In this document: positions 36,174-45,404 of the stretch, one piece after another
How the letters are laid out: every line of letters starts with the position of its first letter
Numbering within the stretch: the stretch's first letter is position 1
Assembly: GCF_963678635.1 (NCBI RefSeq)
Contig: NW_026971231.1
Span: 1-64,000, forward strand
Direction of reading: 5' to 3'
DNA from: Symsagittifera roscoffensis
Taxonomy: Eukaryota > Xenacoelomorpha > Acoela > Convolutidae
Length of the DNA: 64,000 bases
Program-made: the position numbers and the translations under genes
The notes under the pieces: generated by a model
The model's database searches: none
The model's input: the letters and a program-made list of their open reading frames with translations, nothing else
What the model was told of the DNA's origin: nothing

Positions 36174-38931
36174 ATAATAACACTTTTACAGTGGCAAAAT
36201 TTACATTAATTAGCAAATCGCTTGGATATACTTCTGTAGTATCGTTTCCAGTGACTGGAAATAATAGGCTCATCCCTGTTTCAGCCCATCAAGTGACAGT
36301 ATGCAAATACAAGCATCAATTGCCAACGAATGAGGGCCCATAAACATGCGGCGAAACGACAAATACTCAGAACGCTTGTATTTGAAAATCGAGGAACATA
36401 AAATGCAAAAAACGACAAAAACAGTTGGAGATTTTACTGAGTGTGAGCAAATTAACTCCTTAAATTTTCAAACTTTTTCAATGGAAACCTCGTTAAAAAA
36501 AACTCAACAAACTTCTGGCCAAATATTCACAGATCGTGTCGCAAACATAGAAGCCAGATTCACAGAAACGGTAGAGCCGAAAACTAATACCATCATCTCC
36601 ATCCCTTCGAGGTTTACCGAAGAAGTTTACCCGCCAGTGTACCCCGCAAAGATCATTATGAGTGTTATTCTACGGGACTGTAAAAAGGTCAAGAAACAGG
36701 ATTGCCTACCCGAGCTGTTCAGCTTCAAGTTGGTGGAGGCAAACTATAAGGCGGAACCCCAACTGGAAGCCATCCGCGACATACTGGTATAGAAGGAACT
36801 GCAATTTACCAAAAAAAAAAGGAAAATTATGGGCGGCTACCTCGGCCAATACACAAACGACTTTCACGTGAGGAACGGTTACCTCTGGATGTCTGGATGG
36901 ACAAGCGGCTCGCCATTCCCATTCTCTTGCGCTGATCCATTATCAACCGTATCACAGAAACGCCAACATGTTTGACGAGGCGAGGGGTAATTGGTTTCCC
37001 TATATCCACCGGAGCCTCGCGTCGGCCGCAGAGGATTGTGCGATGTGCACAACGGCAGGTAAAAACTTAAAATCCCTATGCCAAAAAAATGACCTTAGCA
37101 CAGTTTATGAGCCAAAGAAACCAAATGAATGTATTCAGTTAGGTTTCTGGGGACCTATGAAATCTATAAACCAAACGGACAAATATGTTTTTGTGGCGGT
37201 CGATTGGTTCAATCGCTGGCCATCGGCAATGATATGCAATAACAAAAAATCGACCAAAGTCTAAAGTTCATTTCCAAATACTCAAATACACATAGGGTGC
37301 CTCGCAAGATTAACATGGACCAAGGGTCCACTTTTACTTCTAATTTAGTTAAGGAATTCAGTAACACCGAGGAAATCGAAATTGTGTTTCCTCCGGTAAT
37401 CGATCACAGAGCCAGCGTCTGCGTTGAACGAACTGTAGGAAGTTATAAGAATTTTGTTTTAACTTACGCAAAAGAGGAAAACCATGGCAATTTAAAAAAG
37501 GGTCGAGAAGGTCCTTGGAACCTTACGTTTTGCGCCCAATGCTAAGTTGAAAACGTCACCATTCGAGGCACATCATTGCCAAGAGGCAGACATCGTCCTG
37601 GGTGTTTTAACCGAAAAAAAACCCTTTTCAGAACATAAGCTGGGATAAAGAGTTACGTCAAAATCTGCTTGTTTAGATACTGACGAGCCATGGGCGTTGA
37701 AAATACGACACCTCCCTAGAACGAATTGAAATTTGCGCAGGGAAAATATGAACCATCCACTAAAAGTGACGGGTAATCTTCTGAATTTAAATACACTATT
37801 ACGCTTAACGACGGGTCTGTGCTCAGAAAGAGCGGTGTAGCTGAAAAGCGGAAATCCCAGAACGCAACTAAGGGACAAAAACTTCCGAGCCCACCGGCAA
37901 CGACTAGCCTGCGGAAAAAGCTGAAAGAAGTGAATAAGTGCCCCGGCGCTGACAAAGCAAACAAGCGGAGCGTAGCTAATCAAGTGAAATCGTGAGAGGA
38001 AGAGGTTTCTAATTAAGATTCGGAGTACGAACCAGCATTGTTGCCGGGTGGGGTTGAGGCACGAGGAAAGGCTTTCAGTGGTGTTCAAGGATCCAGCGGA
38101 GCGAGTACGAGTGCGAAATAGGCGACGGCGAGAATGAAAAAGGCGATGTACCGGAGGCGGCGAAGGATCTCCCGGTGAAAAGAATCGGACGAAGGAGCGA
38201 AAAAGCACGAAGACAAATGAACGCAAAAGCACGCGGACAAAAGTGAGGCAGGCGAGAACGTACAACAAGGCGAACCGGCAATACAGGAGGAAGCGGTTGC
38301 GAAAAAAAGAGCGGGCCGACCTAGAAACCAGCGGTTGGTGTCGTACTCGAGTCAGGACTCAAACAGCCAATACGAATGGGGCTCGCAAAAAACACGCAAA
38401 AGCGAACGGTCGTGTACAAATTGGGAGCGGTGATGATCGATACCATCACTCCGAACGAACGGGAAGGGGAGCCATTGAATAAAGGACGTTATATGGCATA
38501 ATCGGAAGGAGGAAAAGGAGGAACATTTGAACTAGTTAAGACTCTACTGCAACGTGCACTTGAGCACGTAGCCAAAGGAGAGGGTTGACCCGTATGGTCT
38601 AAAATTCAATTCAGTTACTAAAAATCTTTTCATTTTTTTTCAATTACGCATTTTTCAATTTTTTCTGGAAGAAGAGGGAATGTCATAAATAGACATATTT
38701 TAGTTATCATAGTTTAACTCAGTCTATAGTCCGTTGTGACAGTGACCTTGATGGTCAGTGATTGATACCTGCCAGCGGCGTTGTCACTCACCAGTGGTGC
38801 TAAAACAGTTGATCGTCTGAGTCCATATTGACTGTTCTAACCTTATTTATTAACGGAATTTACTGTACTGGAGAATCGTTCTCAATATTTCACTACGGAA
38901 AAGGTTTCAACAAGTTATACGACTCAAAGCA
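36174..38931 (+). mobile_element. gypsy 3' fragment with integrase remnant and LTR, unit 4
   Basis: Integrase pieces at 36938-37264 and 37297-37545; LTR from 38681 to about 38931. It carries variants shared with unit 1 (for example GGTAGAGCC near 36568, where units 2 and 3 have GCCAGAGCC) as well as variants shared with units 2 and 3. The array is therefore a mosaic. Confidence 0.85.
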
Positions 38932-40282
38932 TTCTGGTGACTTTTGATTCCTGATTTTGTGTGTGACTGTGATATTTTTAACAGAAAAAACTTTATCTAC
39001 CAGTTTTTGTCGTAGATTGGAAACCTAATGCTTGATGAGAAGTTTACTGCAAAAAAAAAATTGACAATTTTGCATCCAAACAAAATTTTACTGAACAAAA
39101 TGTGCAATCGAAATATTTCTGCTGGTGTTTTTTTTCAGAAAAAGTAGATTTTTGACAAGTTTTTTAACAAAAATTTTGTACATTTCAAAAGGTATCGCTG
39201 TGATCAAGTAAAAGAATAGTTTTCACCAGTTAACACTTTTCGCAAAAAAGGGGTTCGAAAGTTGCAAAAATTGGCCAATTTTTGATGATTCAGAACTCGA
39301 GTTTCTATTATTGTTTTCAGTAGAAATTCATGCTTTTCATTAGCATATTTTTACTTGATTTCATTGAGATTGCAAAGACAAAAAAATTCAGGAGAGGGAA
39401 AACAGAGATTTTAGAAGGATTATAAGGAGGAACTTTAATAGGTGTTGGTGGAAGTAAAATTTGATATAGTCGTTGTGAAAAAGTTTCATTCCTTTAAAAA
39501 TAGTGCCTAAATTATTTACATATGATCATTTGATTTATGTCGTTTTAATCTGTTTTTATCTAAAAAATTACGGGGCAGAAAGATAACAAAAGACTTTTTT
39601 TGTGAAGAAAGCGGCAAAAAATGCAGTAAATTGCAATTTATTTTAAATAAGTATACAAAAAAAAACTTAATTTCGGCAGGTGCCAGTTATACTTTTTGGT
39701 TTATTTTTAGTTCACTTTAATGAATTTAAATAACGGTTCAAAACATCTTTTTTTTTCATTTGAAACAAGCTTTGTAAGTTTTCTTTAAATACAATCCGAT
39801 TTTTTTTGTAAAAAAAAATACAACATTTTTGCGGATTTTCACTTATTTGACTCTTCTTCAGCATTCGTGGGCTAAAAAAGACAATTGTTTATTAAAAAAA
39901 ATTATTTTTTACCGTAGTTTCAGCAGAAATTAATCCAAGCAAAACGAGAGGAAAAAATTAGCTATCTATTTTAGTTTGAAAAGTTTTTGCCCGAATCACC
40001 GTAGTTGTTGGCCATAGTTATGAGCTTTTTTCTTTAAGTTCCAGTTTTTCTGTTTATCATTTCAACGATATTCGCTTTCTCAAGCTGATTCAAACTATCA
40101 ACGCTGCATTTATCACTCAATTTATTCACTCGCTCCCTGTCGGAAACGGACTTTAAATTTTTGATCAAAACATTTTGCTGAAAAACGATTTGATCACAAG
40201 TTTTCACTGATTAAAAATTTGGGCAGTAAATTTTTAGCAAAATTTAATTGAAAATCGATTCAACAGCAATTTCAATAGCACA
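38932..40282 (+). other. 5' flank of protease-like exon 1, copy 4 (gene-proximal)
   Basis: The flank nearest the single-copy exons, and so the best candidate for the resident promoter region. It contains the 23-bp stretch missing in unit 1. No TATA box is convincing and no coding sequence was seen. Confidence 0.45.
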
Positions 40283-40487
40283 ATGGCGGTAAATACTTTC
40301 ACAATTTTAGTGGTTTTTGCAACTGCGGGGCTTTTTTTGGTGACTAATTCCATAAAAGGTGGCAAAAAAGCACCCTACCGTCCTTTTTATGTCTCACTTT
40401 CAACCATACATGAAAGCGGAGTTATTCAATGTGGCGGATCTGTCATCGCTCCGAACATGGTGCTCACAGCAGCACATTGCATACCAG
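40283..40487 (+). CDS. Serine protease homologue exon 1, array copy 4 (proximal)
   Basis: This copy is the default first exon of the gene completed by 57026-57393 and 58195-58395. It encodes residues 1-68: a signal peptide to about residue 23, an IKGG-like mature start at 24-27, Cys50 and Cys66 as the usual His-loop disulphide pair, and His65 in LTAAHC. It ends in phase 1 at ACCAG|GTATGA. Intron 1 from this copy is about 16.5 kb and carries the complete BEL element. The exon is identical to copies 2 and 3. Confidence 0.85.
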
Positions 40488-40914
40488 GTATGAAACATTT
40501 AAACTAGTACGCCATTTTTTCTATCACAATCTATAGTTAATGCCAAACTTGTTGGCAAGAATATGTTTGTGATCTTCTTAATCGGTGAAAATCGGCTTTT
40601 CCGGTTAACCCGTTGTAATATAGCTTTTGCGGGCTGAAGTGAATAAAAATGATTTTCGATGTCAAACTGGACAGCTTTAGTTAATACACTCAAGTTCGTT
40701 GATCGAAAAAGATATAGCCAACAATTTGACGTTAACTACATTTTCCAGATTCCATGCATAGAAATAGTTATTAAAAGCATCTGTCAAAAATTTCATCCAA
40801 AAACCTAAAAATGAGATTTAATTCTAGTTTGTTTTCCAAAATATGAGTCTAATATGATTTGAGGGTTTGTCGACCAAAATACACAAGTGGACAAAATCAA
40901 ACGTACTTTCAGGC

Positions 40915-41418
40915 TTTTACTCTCTAAGAAACCAAAAATTAGGGACCATTTTGGACAATGTTTACTTAAGAATTTAACAAAAATTTTACATCGACCGACA
41001 GCAATGATCAGAACTACCCTCTCTGAAAGTTTCAAATTTTATTTTGATGGCCTTCCAGTTTTCATCATCCGCAAAAAGTTTTTCAATCTACGTGAAAAAG
41101 TAAGTAACAGCCGAGTTGAGTAAAATTTTCACACCGATTATATCAATTTTCTCGCTGAGAAAGTTTCATGTCGCATGAAAAATGTTTTACTCCGTTTATG
41201 CGAGAAAGAGTTTACTACAATTCAAAACCTAGCGCAGACGATAAAAACTGGCTTTTCCAGACCCGGAAAAAACTGGTAAGTGCATCAAATTAAAAACTGA
41301 GACTTCCAGAGAGGATAGTTCAGATCAATTGCTGTCGGTCGACGTAAAACGTTTGTTAAAACTTCAAGTAAACATTGTCCAAAATGGTCCCTAACGTTAG
41401 GCTTTTTAGAGAGTGAAA
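40915..41418. repeat. 504-bp inverted-repeat element, unit 4
   Basis: Complete copy in intron 1, with a few substitutions relative to unit 3 (for example GGGACCATT in the left arm, which pairs better with the right arm). The internal 15-base AG...GTAAGT segment is conserved. Confidence 0.65.
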
Positions 41419-42171
41419 ACTATAATTTGCGTTTATTTTTGTCAACTAGTGTTGCAACCGCCTAAAACTGTTCCTGGATATTATTTTTTTCTAAAGAGAT
41501 AGCTCTAGGAATCGTACGCCTATACGCCCTAAACGCAATTTTTGATGACATGGTGTTCAAGCATTGATACATACTATGAACATACAGTTTTAGAAACTTA
41601 ATGTTTTTGTTTCGAGTTTCGAAGAAAAGTCGCAATCTTTATGCTTGGGTTGGTTTCAAATTTCGAATTTTTAGTTAAACTTTTTTTTAACAGCTTGATT
41701 TAAAACCTTCTGGAAAATGTAGTTGCTCTGAGCTCAAATCTGAGAAGATACTTTGCCAGTGATTTTACCTCGCTAAGTCACACTGGTTTGAGTTTAGGGC
41801 TACTTCTACTACTATGCTCAAAATGGTATAATCAACGCGAGACATGGTTCATTTTACTACAAAGTTAGCGGCACAATAAATCATTTCAAATTGAGCTGAG
41901 TTGAGCAATTTGCCCCCATATTACGTTAACGCGATTTTTTGGTCAAAATTTTCCTAAAATTGCCTGAAACACTTTTTTTTGACATTTTTCAAAAATTTGC
42001 CAGCGGCGCAGAAAATTTGCTCAAAATGGGGTCTTCATAGTGATTTGGGAGAGCTCAGAAAATCACTGAGGTCGATCTAAAAAAAAGGTCGACAAAATTT
42101 TCGGAATTTTTTTGAAAATTCGCCCCCCTCAAAAAAATCCCAGATCCGCCCCTGCTCGTGTTCATAGTTAG

Positions 42172-42348
42172 TTGAAATCAGAAATGAGCTCTAGAAAGTT
42201 TTTCTTTTCGTCATTTTTCGAAACATACATTGCTAAACGCGGCTTTGATTTAAACAGAAATGACCTTGCCAATAATCTAGATCTTGATATGAACTTCAAA
42301 ACTATTCCGACCGGCTTTAATGAAATTGTTAACCTGAATTGGTTAGGT
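42172..42348 (+). other. Open frame interrupted by the BEL insertion
   Basis: A frame opening just after a TAG at 42169 runs 59 codons without a stop to the target site TAGGT (42344-42348). On the other side of the element the same frame, with one target copy counted, stays open from 51690 to a TGA at about 51780. It is thus about 90 codons of uninterrupted frame in the pre-insertion sequence. The composition looks protein-like (FETYIAKRGFDL, NLNWLG) but matches no family I recognise. It could be an exon, an old repeat ORF or chance. The frame is kept in all four units, with one Asp-to-Tyr change in unit 3. Confidence 0.35.
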
Positions 42349-42828
42349 TGTTGCAGCGCAAATATAAAACAAGAGTATAAATGAATATAAAGTTGAACCA
42401 ATATGTAAATGCATATAGGGACAGTAGCCGAGCGTATACATGGTGCGTCCCGGCGGGTTCGGCGCCGGTTCGAATCCCGCCTAGGTCATTTCCTTTCTAG
42501 AACTCGAATATGCCCCGAACTTGATGGGATGCTCCGTAACTAGGTTCGATCCCCCCAAAATCTATTTTAACCGTCTTTTCGCTCTAATTTGGTTCAGCCT
42601 TGATTAAGGCTGACCTTTAAAAAGAGCAATTTGTCTCAAGGACAAATACTGGCCATTTTTGCAGCTTGCTTTGAGTTATGCAGTGATTTTTTTACCGATG
42701 TTACCGATGTTACCGATAACAATAAAAAAGCTTGTTAAAAATATCGTTATTTTCCCGATAAAATACTTGTTATAATTCAAGTGTTTGAAAACAGATTTTA
42801 TCTTGAAGTGTGGAGATTGACGCGCACA
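42349..42828 (+). repeat. BEL 5' LTR, unit 4
   Basis: Begins TGTTGCAGCG and ends GACGCGCACA. Visible parts are TATAAAT at 42376-42382, the tRNA-like block at 42419-42488, two short hairpins (CAGCCTT/AAGGCTG and ATTTGTC/GACAAAT) near 42597-42650, a run of GTTACCGAT-type 9-mers, and a polyadenylation signal AATAAA at 42721-42726. Confidence 0.93.
42419..42488 (+). promoter_or_regulatory. tRNA-like Pol III A-box/B-box pair inside the BEL LTR
   Basis: TAGCCGAGCG at 42425-42434 resembles a tRNA A-box. GGTTCGAATCC at 42467-42477 is a perfect B-box, 42 bases downstream, which is normal tRNA spacing. The 3' side can form a GGCGGG/CCCGCC stem around the B-box. No acceptor stem and no usable anticodon arm could be folded, so this is not a tRNA gene. 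It is either a captured SINE head or a Pol III-type promoter within the LTR. The same block is in all five LTRs of the window; at 51323-51333 the B-box is intact. Confidence 0.6.
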
Positions 42829-43080
42829 TTTTTGCGCCCCATAAGGGACCTTTACGAGAGCTTTCCGGACATATTCAAAAGAAACTGACGGACTTTCACA
42901 AGAGGTTTTTCCGGAATTCGGAAGAGTATCACGGATATTCACGAGAGTTTTGGACATATTCACAGAGGGCAAGTTCTCCGGAAAGAGATATCGGAAGTAG
43001 GAAAATTGCTACTGTGGAGTTTGCTGCCCATCTACTCGGCCCTGTTCCGCCTGCTGAGAGCGATGCGATGAATCAGCTGT

Positions 43081-43106
43081 CCCGCACCAAAGTTTTATGG
43101 TGCGGG
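43081..43106 (+). promoter_or_regulatory. GC-rich hairpin in BEL leader
   Basis: CCCGCACCA (43081-43089) and TGGTGCGGG (43098-43106) form a perfect 9-bp stem with an 8-base loop, conserved in all four units (10002-10027 in unit 1). It lies in the untranslated leader, where packaging or dimerisation structures are usual. That role is a guess. Confidence 0.55.
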
Positions 43107-43583
43107 TTATGAGTGACGGACTAGTCTTCTACGTCATGATCAAAAAAGTCCAGTTTCGGAGCTATATGGGATCAAAAATTGGATTTAAAGATTTGTGAAG
43201 AGTACGAGACCAGGTGTTGGAGGGTCTGTTGTCACTTTCTCCAGTAAACGGGTGCCGAAAATCTCCAAAATCATAAAAAAAAAAGATTATTCTAGTTTTT
43301 ACAAACTTGCAATAAAATTACGTACGATGTGTTAATGTCTTATTGTGTATCCCAGCTACAAGTGGTAATTTTCCCGATACCACAAATTTTTGGGTAATTG
43401 TGAACGGATTGAAAATCCAGAAAAACGGAACATAGACAAGAGGTACTGGACTAGTTTTTTGGATTGGCTTACGACTCGAACCTGCTGACCAAAATTTTCC
43501 GAAAAACTTTGGGAAAAAAGTTTAAAAAAATTGCCAAAAATTCCTCAAAACGTCCCCATAATTCTGCGAAACTGTGCTGTAAC

Positions 43584-44660
43584 ATGACACCAACCTTATA
43601 CCTTATGGTAAGTGGTCTGGTAGCAAAATATCAGGCAAATTAAGTTGAGTTTTTTCATCCTCAGGTTTTTTCCGCGTGTGTTGTTGGAATTTAACCAATT
43701 TGCCTGATCCCCCACCCACATTGGTGAAACTGAAAGCCAGTTCGCTTCAAGTAAATATAAGCCGTTTCAGCCCGTCCGATAATTGACTTCGTTGCGCGAC
43801 ACTAATGTTAAGTGGTCAGGTACGGTGATATTAAGTGAGTTAAGTTGAATTCTTTCATCCTCAGGTTTACTCCGTGTGTGTTGTTGGAGCTCAACCGACC
43901 TACTTAATTTCCCCACCCCATTGGTACTTTAGCGTAACTTAGCCGTCGCATAGGTCTCTTGAGTGTATGGTATTCTTTCTAGGAGCTCGAATTGGAGTTC
44001 CTTGGATCACGAATTCCGTATACTAGCGTGAAAGAGACTTGTTTCACAAAGCCCGGCTTATGCTTTAACTTTAACGCCAGGGACTCGCAGAAAACTATCC
44101 AATACTATCTGCATCACTTTTTGTCTAATCGAAAAGATCTAGTTATTTGGCACGACGCCATAAATAACTCCAGTAGTAAGCACCGCAGTAACAACAACCG
44201 TAGTTTGAGTACTGACCAACTTAAGAGCCTTCTTTTGAGATACAAGGAGAATATTACCGCTATTGTATACTGTCGCCGCAACGGTACGGACAATATAGAA
44301 AAAGAGTTGGAAATGACAGGTATTCTCGTTCTTAACATAGCTGAGGATTTTATCTCAAGGCGAAAGGCCAAAGACCAAACACTTATCGAAAAGTATAAAG
44401 AGCTGCACCAGCCCCCTTCCCTTGAGTTGAAGACTCTGTTGTTACTTAGACGATACAGTGCTGACCTAAAAACACTGAAAGCTAAGAAGAAGCGGAACCT
44501 TTTGTCGCCTAAAAATCGCAGAGCGATTCACAATAGATTTAAAGCGTTAAAATTTCAAGTTACTCCCCCTTGTAAGTTGTTGATGCATTATAAAAATATG
44601 TGGATTTACTTGAGTGAAAATAAAGTTTTTTCTAAGAGTCGTTTATTTCTGAAATTATAA
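43584..44660 (+). CDS. BEL accessory ORF upstream of gag, unit 4 (spliced model)
   Basis: The model is two parts, 43584-43607 and 43983-44660, giving 233 residues. Without splicing the main frame has no ATG start and opens right after TAG at the acceptor, which is why splicing is proposed. It ends in TAA three bases before the gag ATG (44664), a bicistronic-like arrangement. The protein shows an alternating strand/helix pattern with DLVIWHDAINNSSSKH, then ITAIVYCRRNGT, then GILVLNIAEDF, followed by a basic C-terminal half. This suggests a small alpha/beta fold. The WHD-x-INNS block is faintly like SGNH-hydrolase blocks, but no catalytic triad can be assigned. BEL/Pao elements normally begin with gag, so an upstream ORF is unusual. 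Units 1 and 2 have broken copies. Confidence 0.55.
43608..43982 (+). promoter_or_regulatory. Candidate leader intron with two tandem hairpins (BEL, unit 4)
   Basis: A strong donor, ATG|GTAAGT (gt at 43608), and a pyrimidine-rich acceptor, TTCTTTCTAG (ending 43982), bound 375 bases. Within them a unit of about 115 bp occurs twice, 200 bp apart. In copy 1 the stem is ATCAGGCAAATT (43630-43641) with AATTTGCCTGAT (43697-43708). In copy 2 the corresponding stem starts ATTAAGT (43830-43836) with ACTTAAT (43902-43908). The stem bases differ between copies but stay paired, while the loops keep TTTCATCCTCAG|GTTT, itself an acceptor-like site. Using either inner acceptor leads to early stops; using the outer one opens the accessory ORF. 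Confidence 0.5.
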
Positions 44661-44663
44661 AGC

Positions 44664-45404
44664 ATGGAAGTTAAGTTTCAGAAGAAAATTAAGAAGTTGT
44701 TTGAGAAACGTAGCAATCTCGAAAACGAACTTTATAAATGCCACGAAATAATTTTGGAATACATAGAGAGTCAGAGTCATTGCTCAAAAATTGATACTTA
44801 TATTGAAAAGTGTAGGAACTATATAGAACAAGCGGTCGAGATAAATACTGAGTTGATTGATATGGCTGCAAAAAGTGCCAATCCCGACGAATTGATACCG
44901 GCACAGGATATGTGGCGTCATAAATTGACTCAAAGCAACGATAAAGTTCTGCAGGAAGCTATCACATATAAAACAAGTTTTGAGGCAGTAACAGAGCCGG
45001 ACAAAATAGATAGCAGCTCAAAAGTTTCTCATCATTCTGAAAAAAGTGAAAAACCCCGGTCGCATAAAACAGATACCCGCTCTAAGTTGTCGCATCGACG
45101 CAGCCGACATCAGCAATCGGATTCTCAGAAATCTACTTATACCGCCGCTCCGTCAAAAACACTTTCTGAGAAAAAGCGCGATTTAATGATTTTAAAGAAA
45201 CAACAAGAGGAACTTGAGAGGCAGGCAAAGGTATCATTAAGACTGAAAGAACAACAAAGCCGTTTAGAGTTGAAAGAATTGGCTGAAGAACACAGGAAAA
45301 AACTGGCAGAAATTGAGTTGAAAGGGCTTGAGTTAGACGATGAGTTGTCGGAAATCAGCGAGAATGCTGAGGAAAGTGGTTTAACTCGAATCTCTCACAA
45401 CTAA
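44664..45404 (+). CDS. BEL gag N-terminal part, coiled coil
   Basis: A 246-codon frame with an ATG three bases after the previous stop. It starts with a Lys-rich helix (residues 1-35), followed by a mostly helical region to about residue 115. A Ser/His/Lys-rich low-complexity stretch spans 115-165, and a long Glu/Lys/Leu coiled coil spans 168-235 (KKQQEELERQAK, ELAEEHRKKLAEIELK). This is the usual build of the N-terminal half of BEL/Pao Gag, which assembles the particle. The frame stops at 45402-45404, and gag sequence continues without a gap in another frame. The same stop occurs in all four units, so it predates the array. Confidence 0.75.
   Translation: MEVKFQKKIKKLFEKRSNLENELYKCHEIILEYIESQSHCSKIDTYIEKCRNYIEQAVEINTELIDMAAKSANPDELIPAQDMWRHKLTQSNDKVLQEAITYKTSFEAVTEPDKIDSSSKVSHHSEKSEKPRSHKTDTRSKLSHRRSRHQQSDSQKSTYTAAPSKTLSEKKRDLMILKKQQEELERQAKVSLRLKEQQSRLELKELAEEHRKKLAEIELKGLELDDELSEISENAEESGLTRISHN

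Noticed and set aside
42419-42488. A genuine tRNA gene
   Set aside because: Only the A-box and B-box fit. The acceptor stem does not pair and no anticodon arm of normal size can be drawn.
42829-42850. BEL primer-binding site next to the 5' LTR
   Set aside because: The sequence TTTTTGCGCCCC has no TGG start complementary to a tRNA CCA end, so no tRNA primer could be assigned.
42810-43112. Plus-strand 100-codon frame starting inside the 5' LTR
   Set aside because: It has no ATG start, begins within the LTR, and covers the leader repeats and hairpin. More likely untranslated leader, though its persistence in all units keeps it from being dismissed fully.
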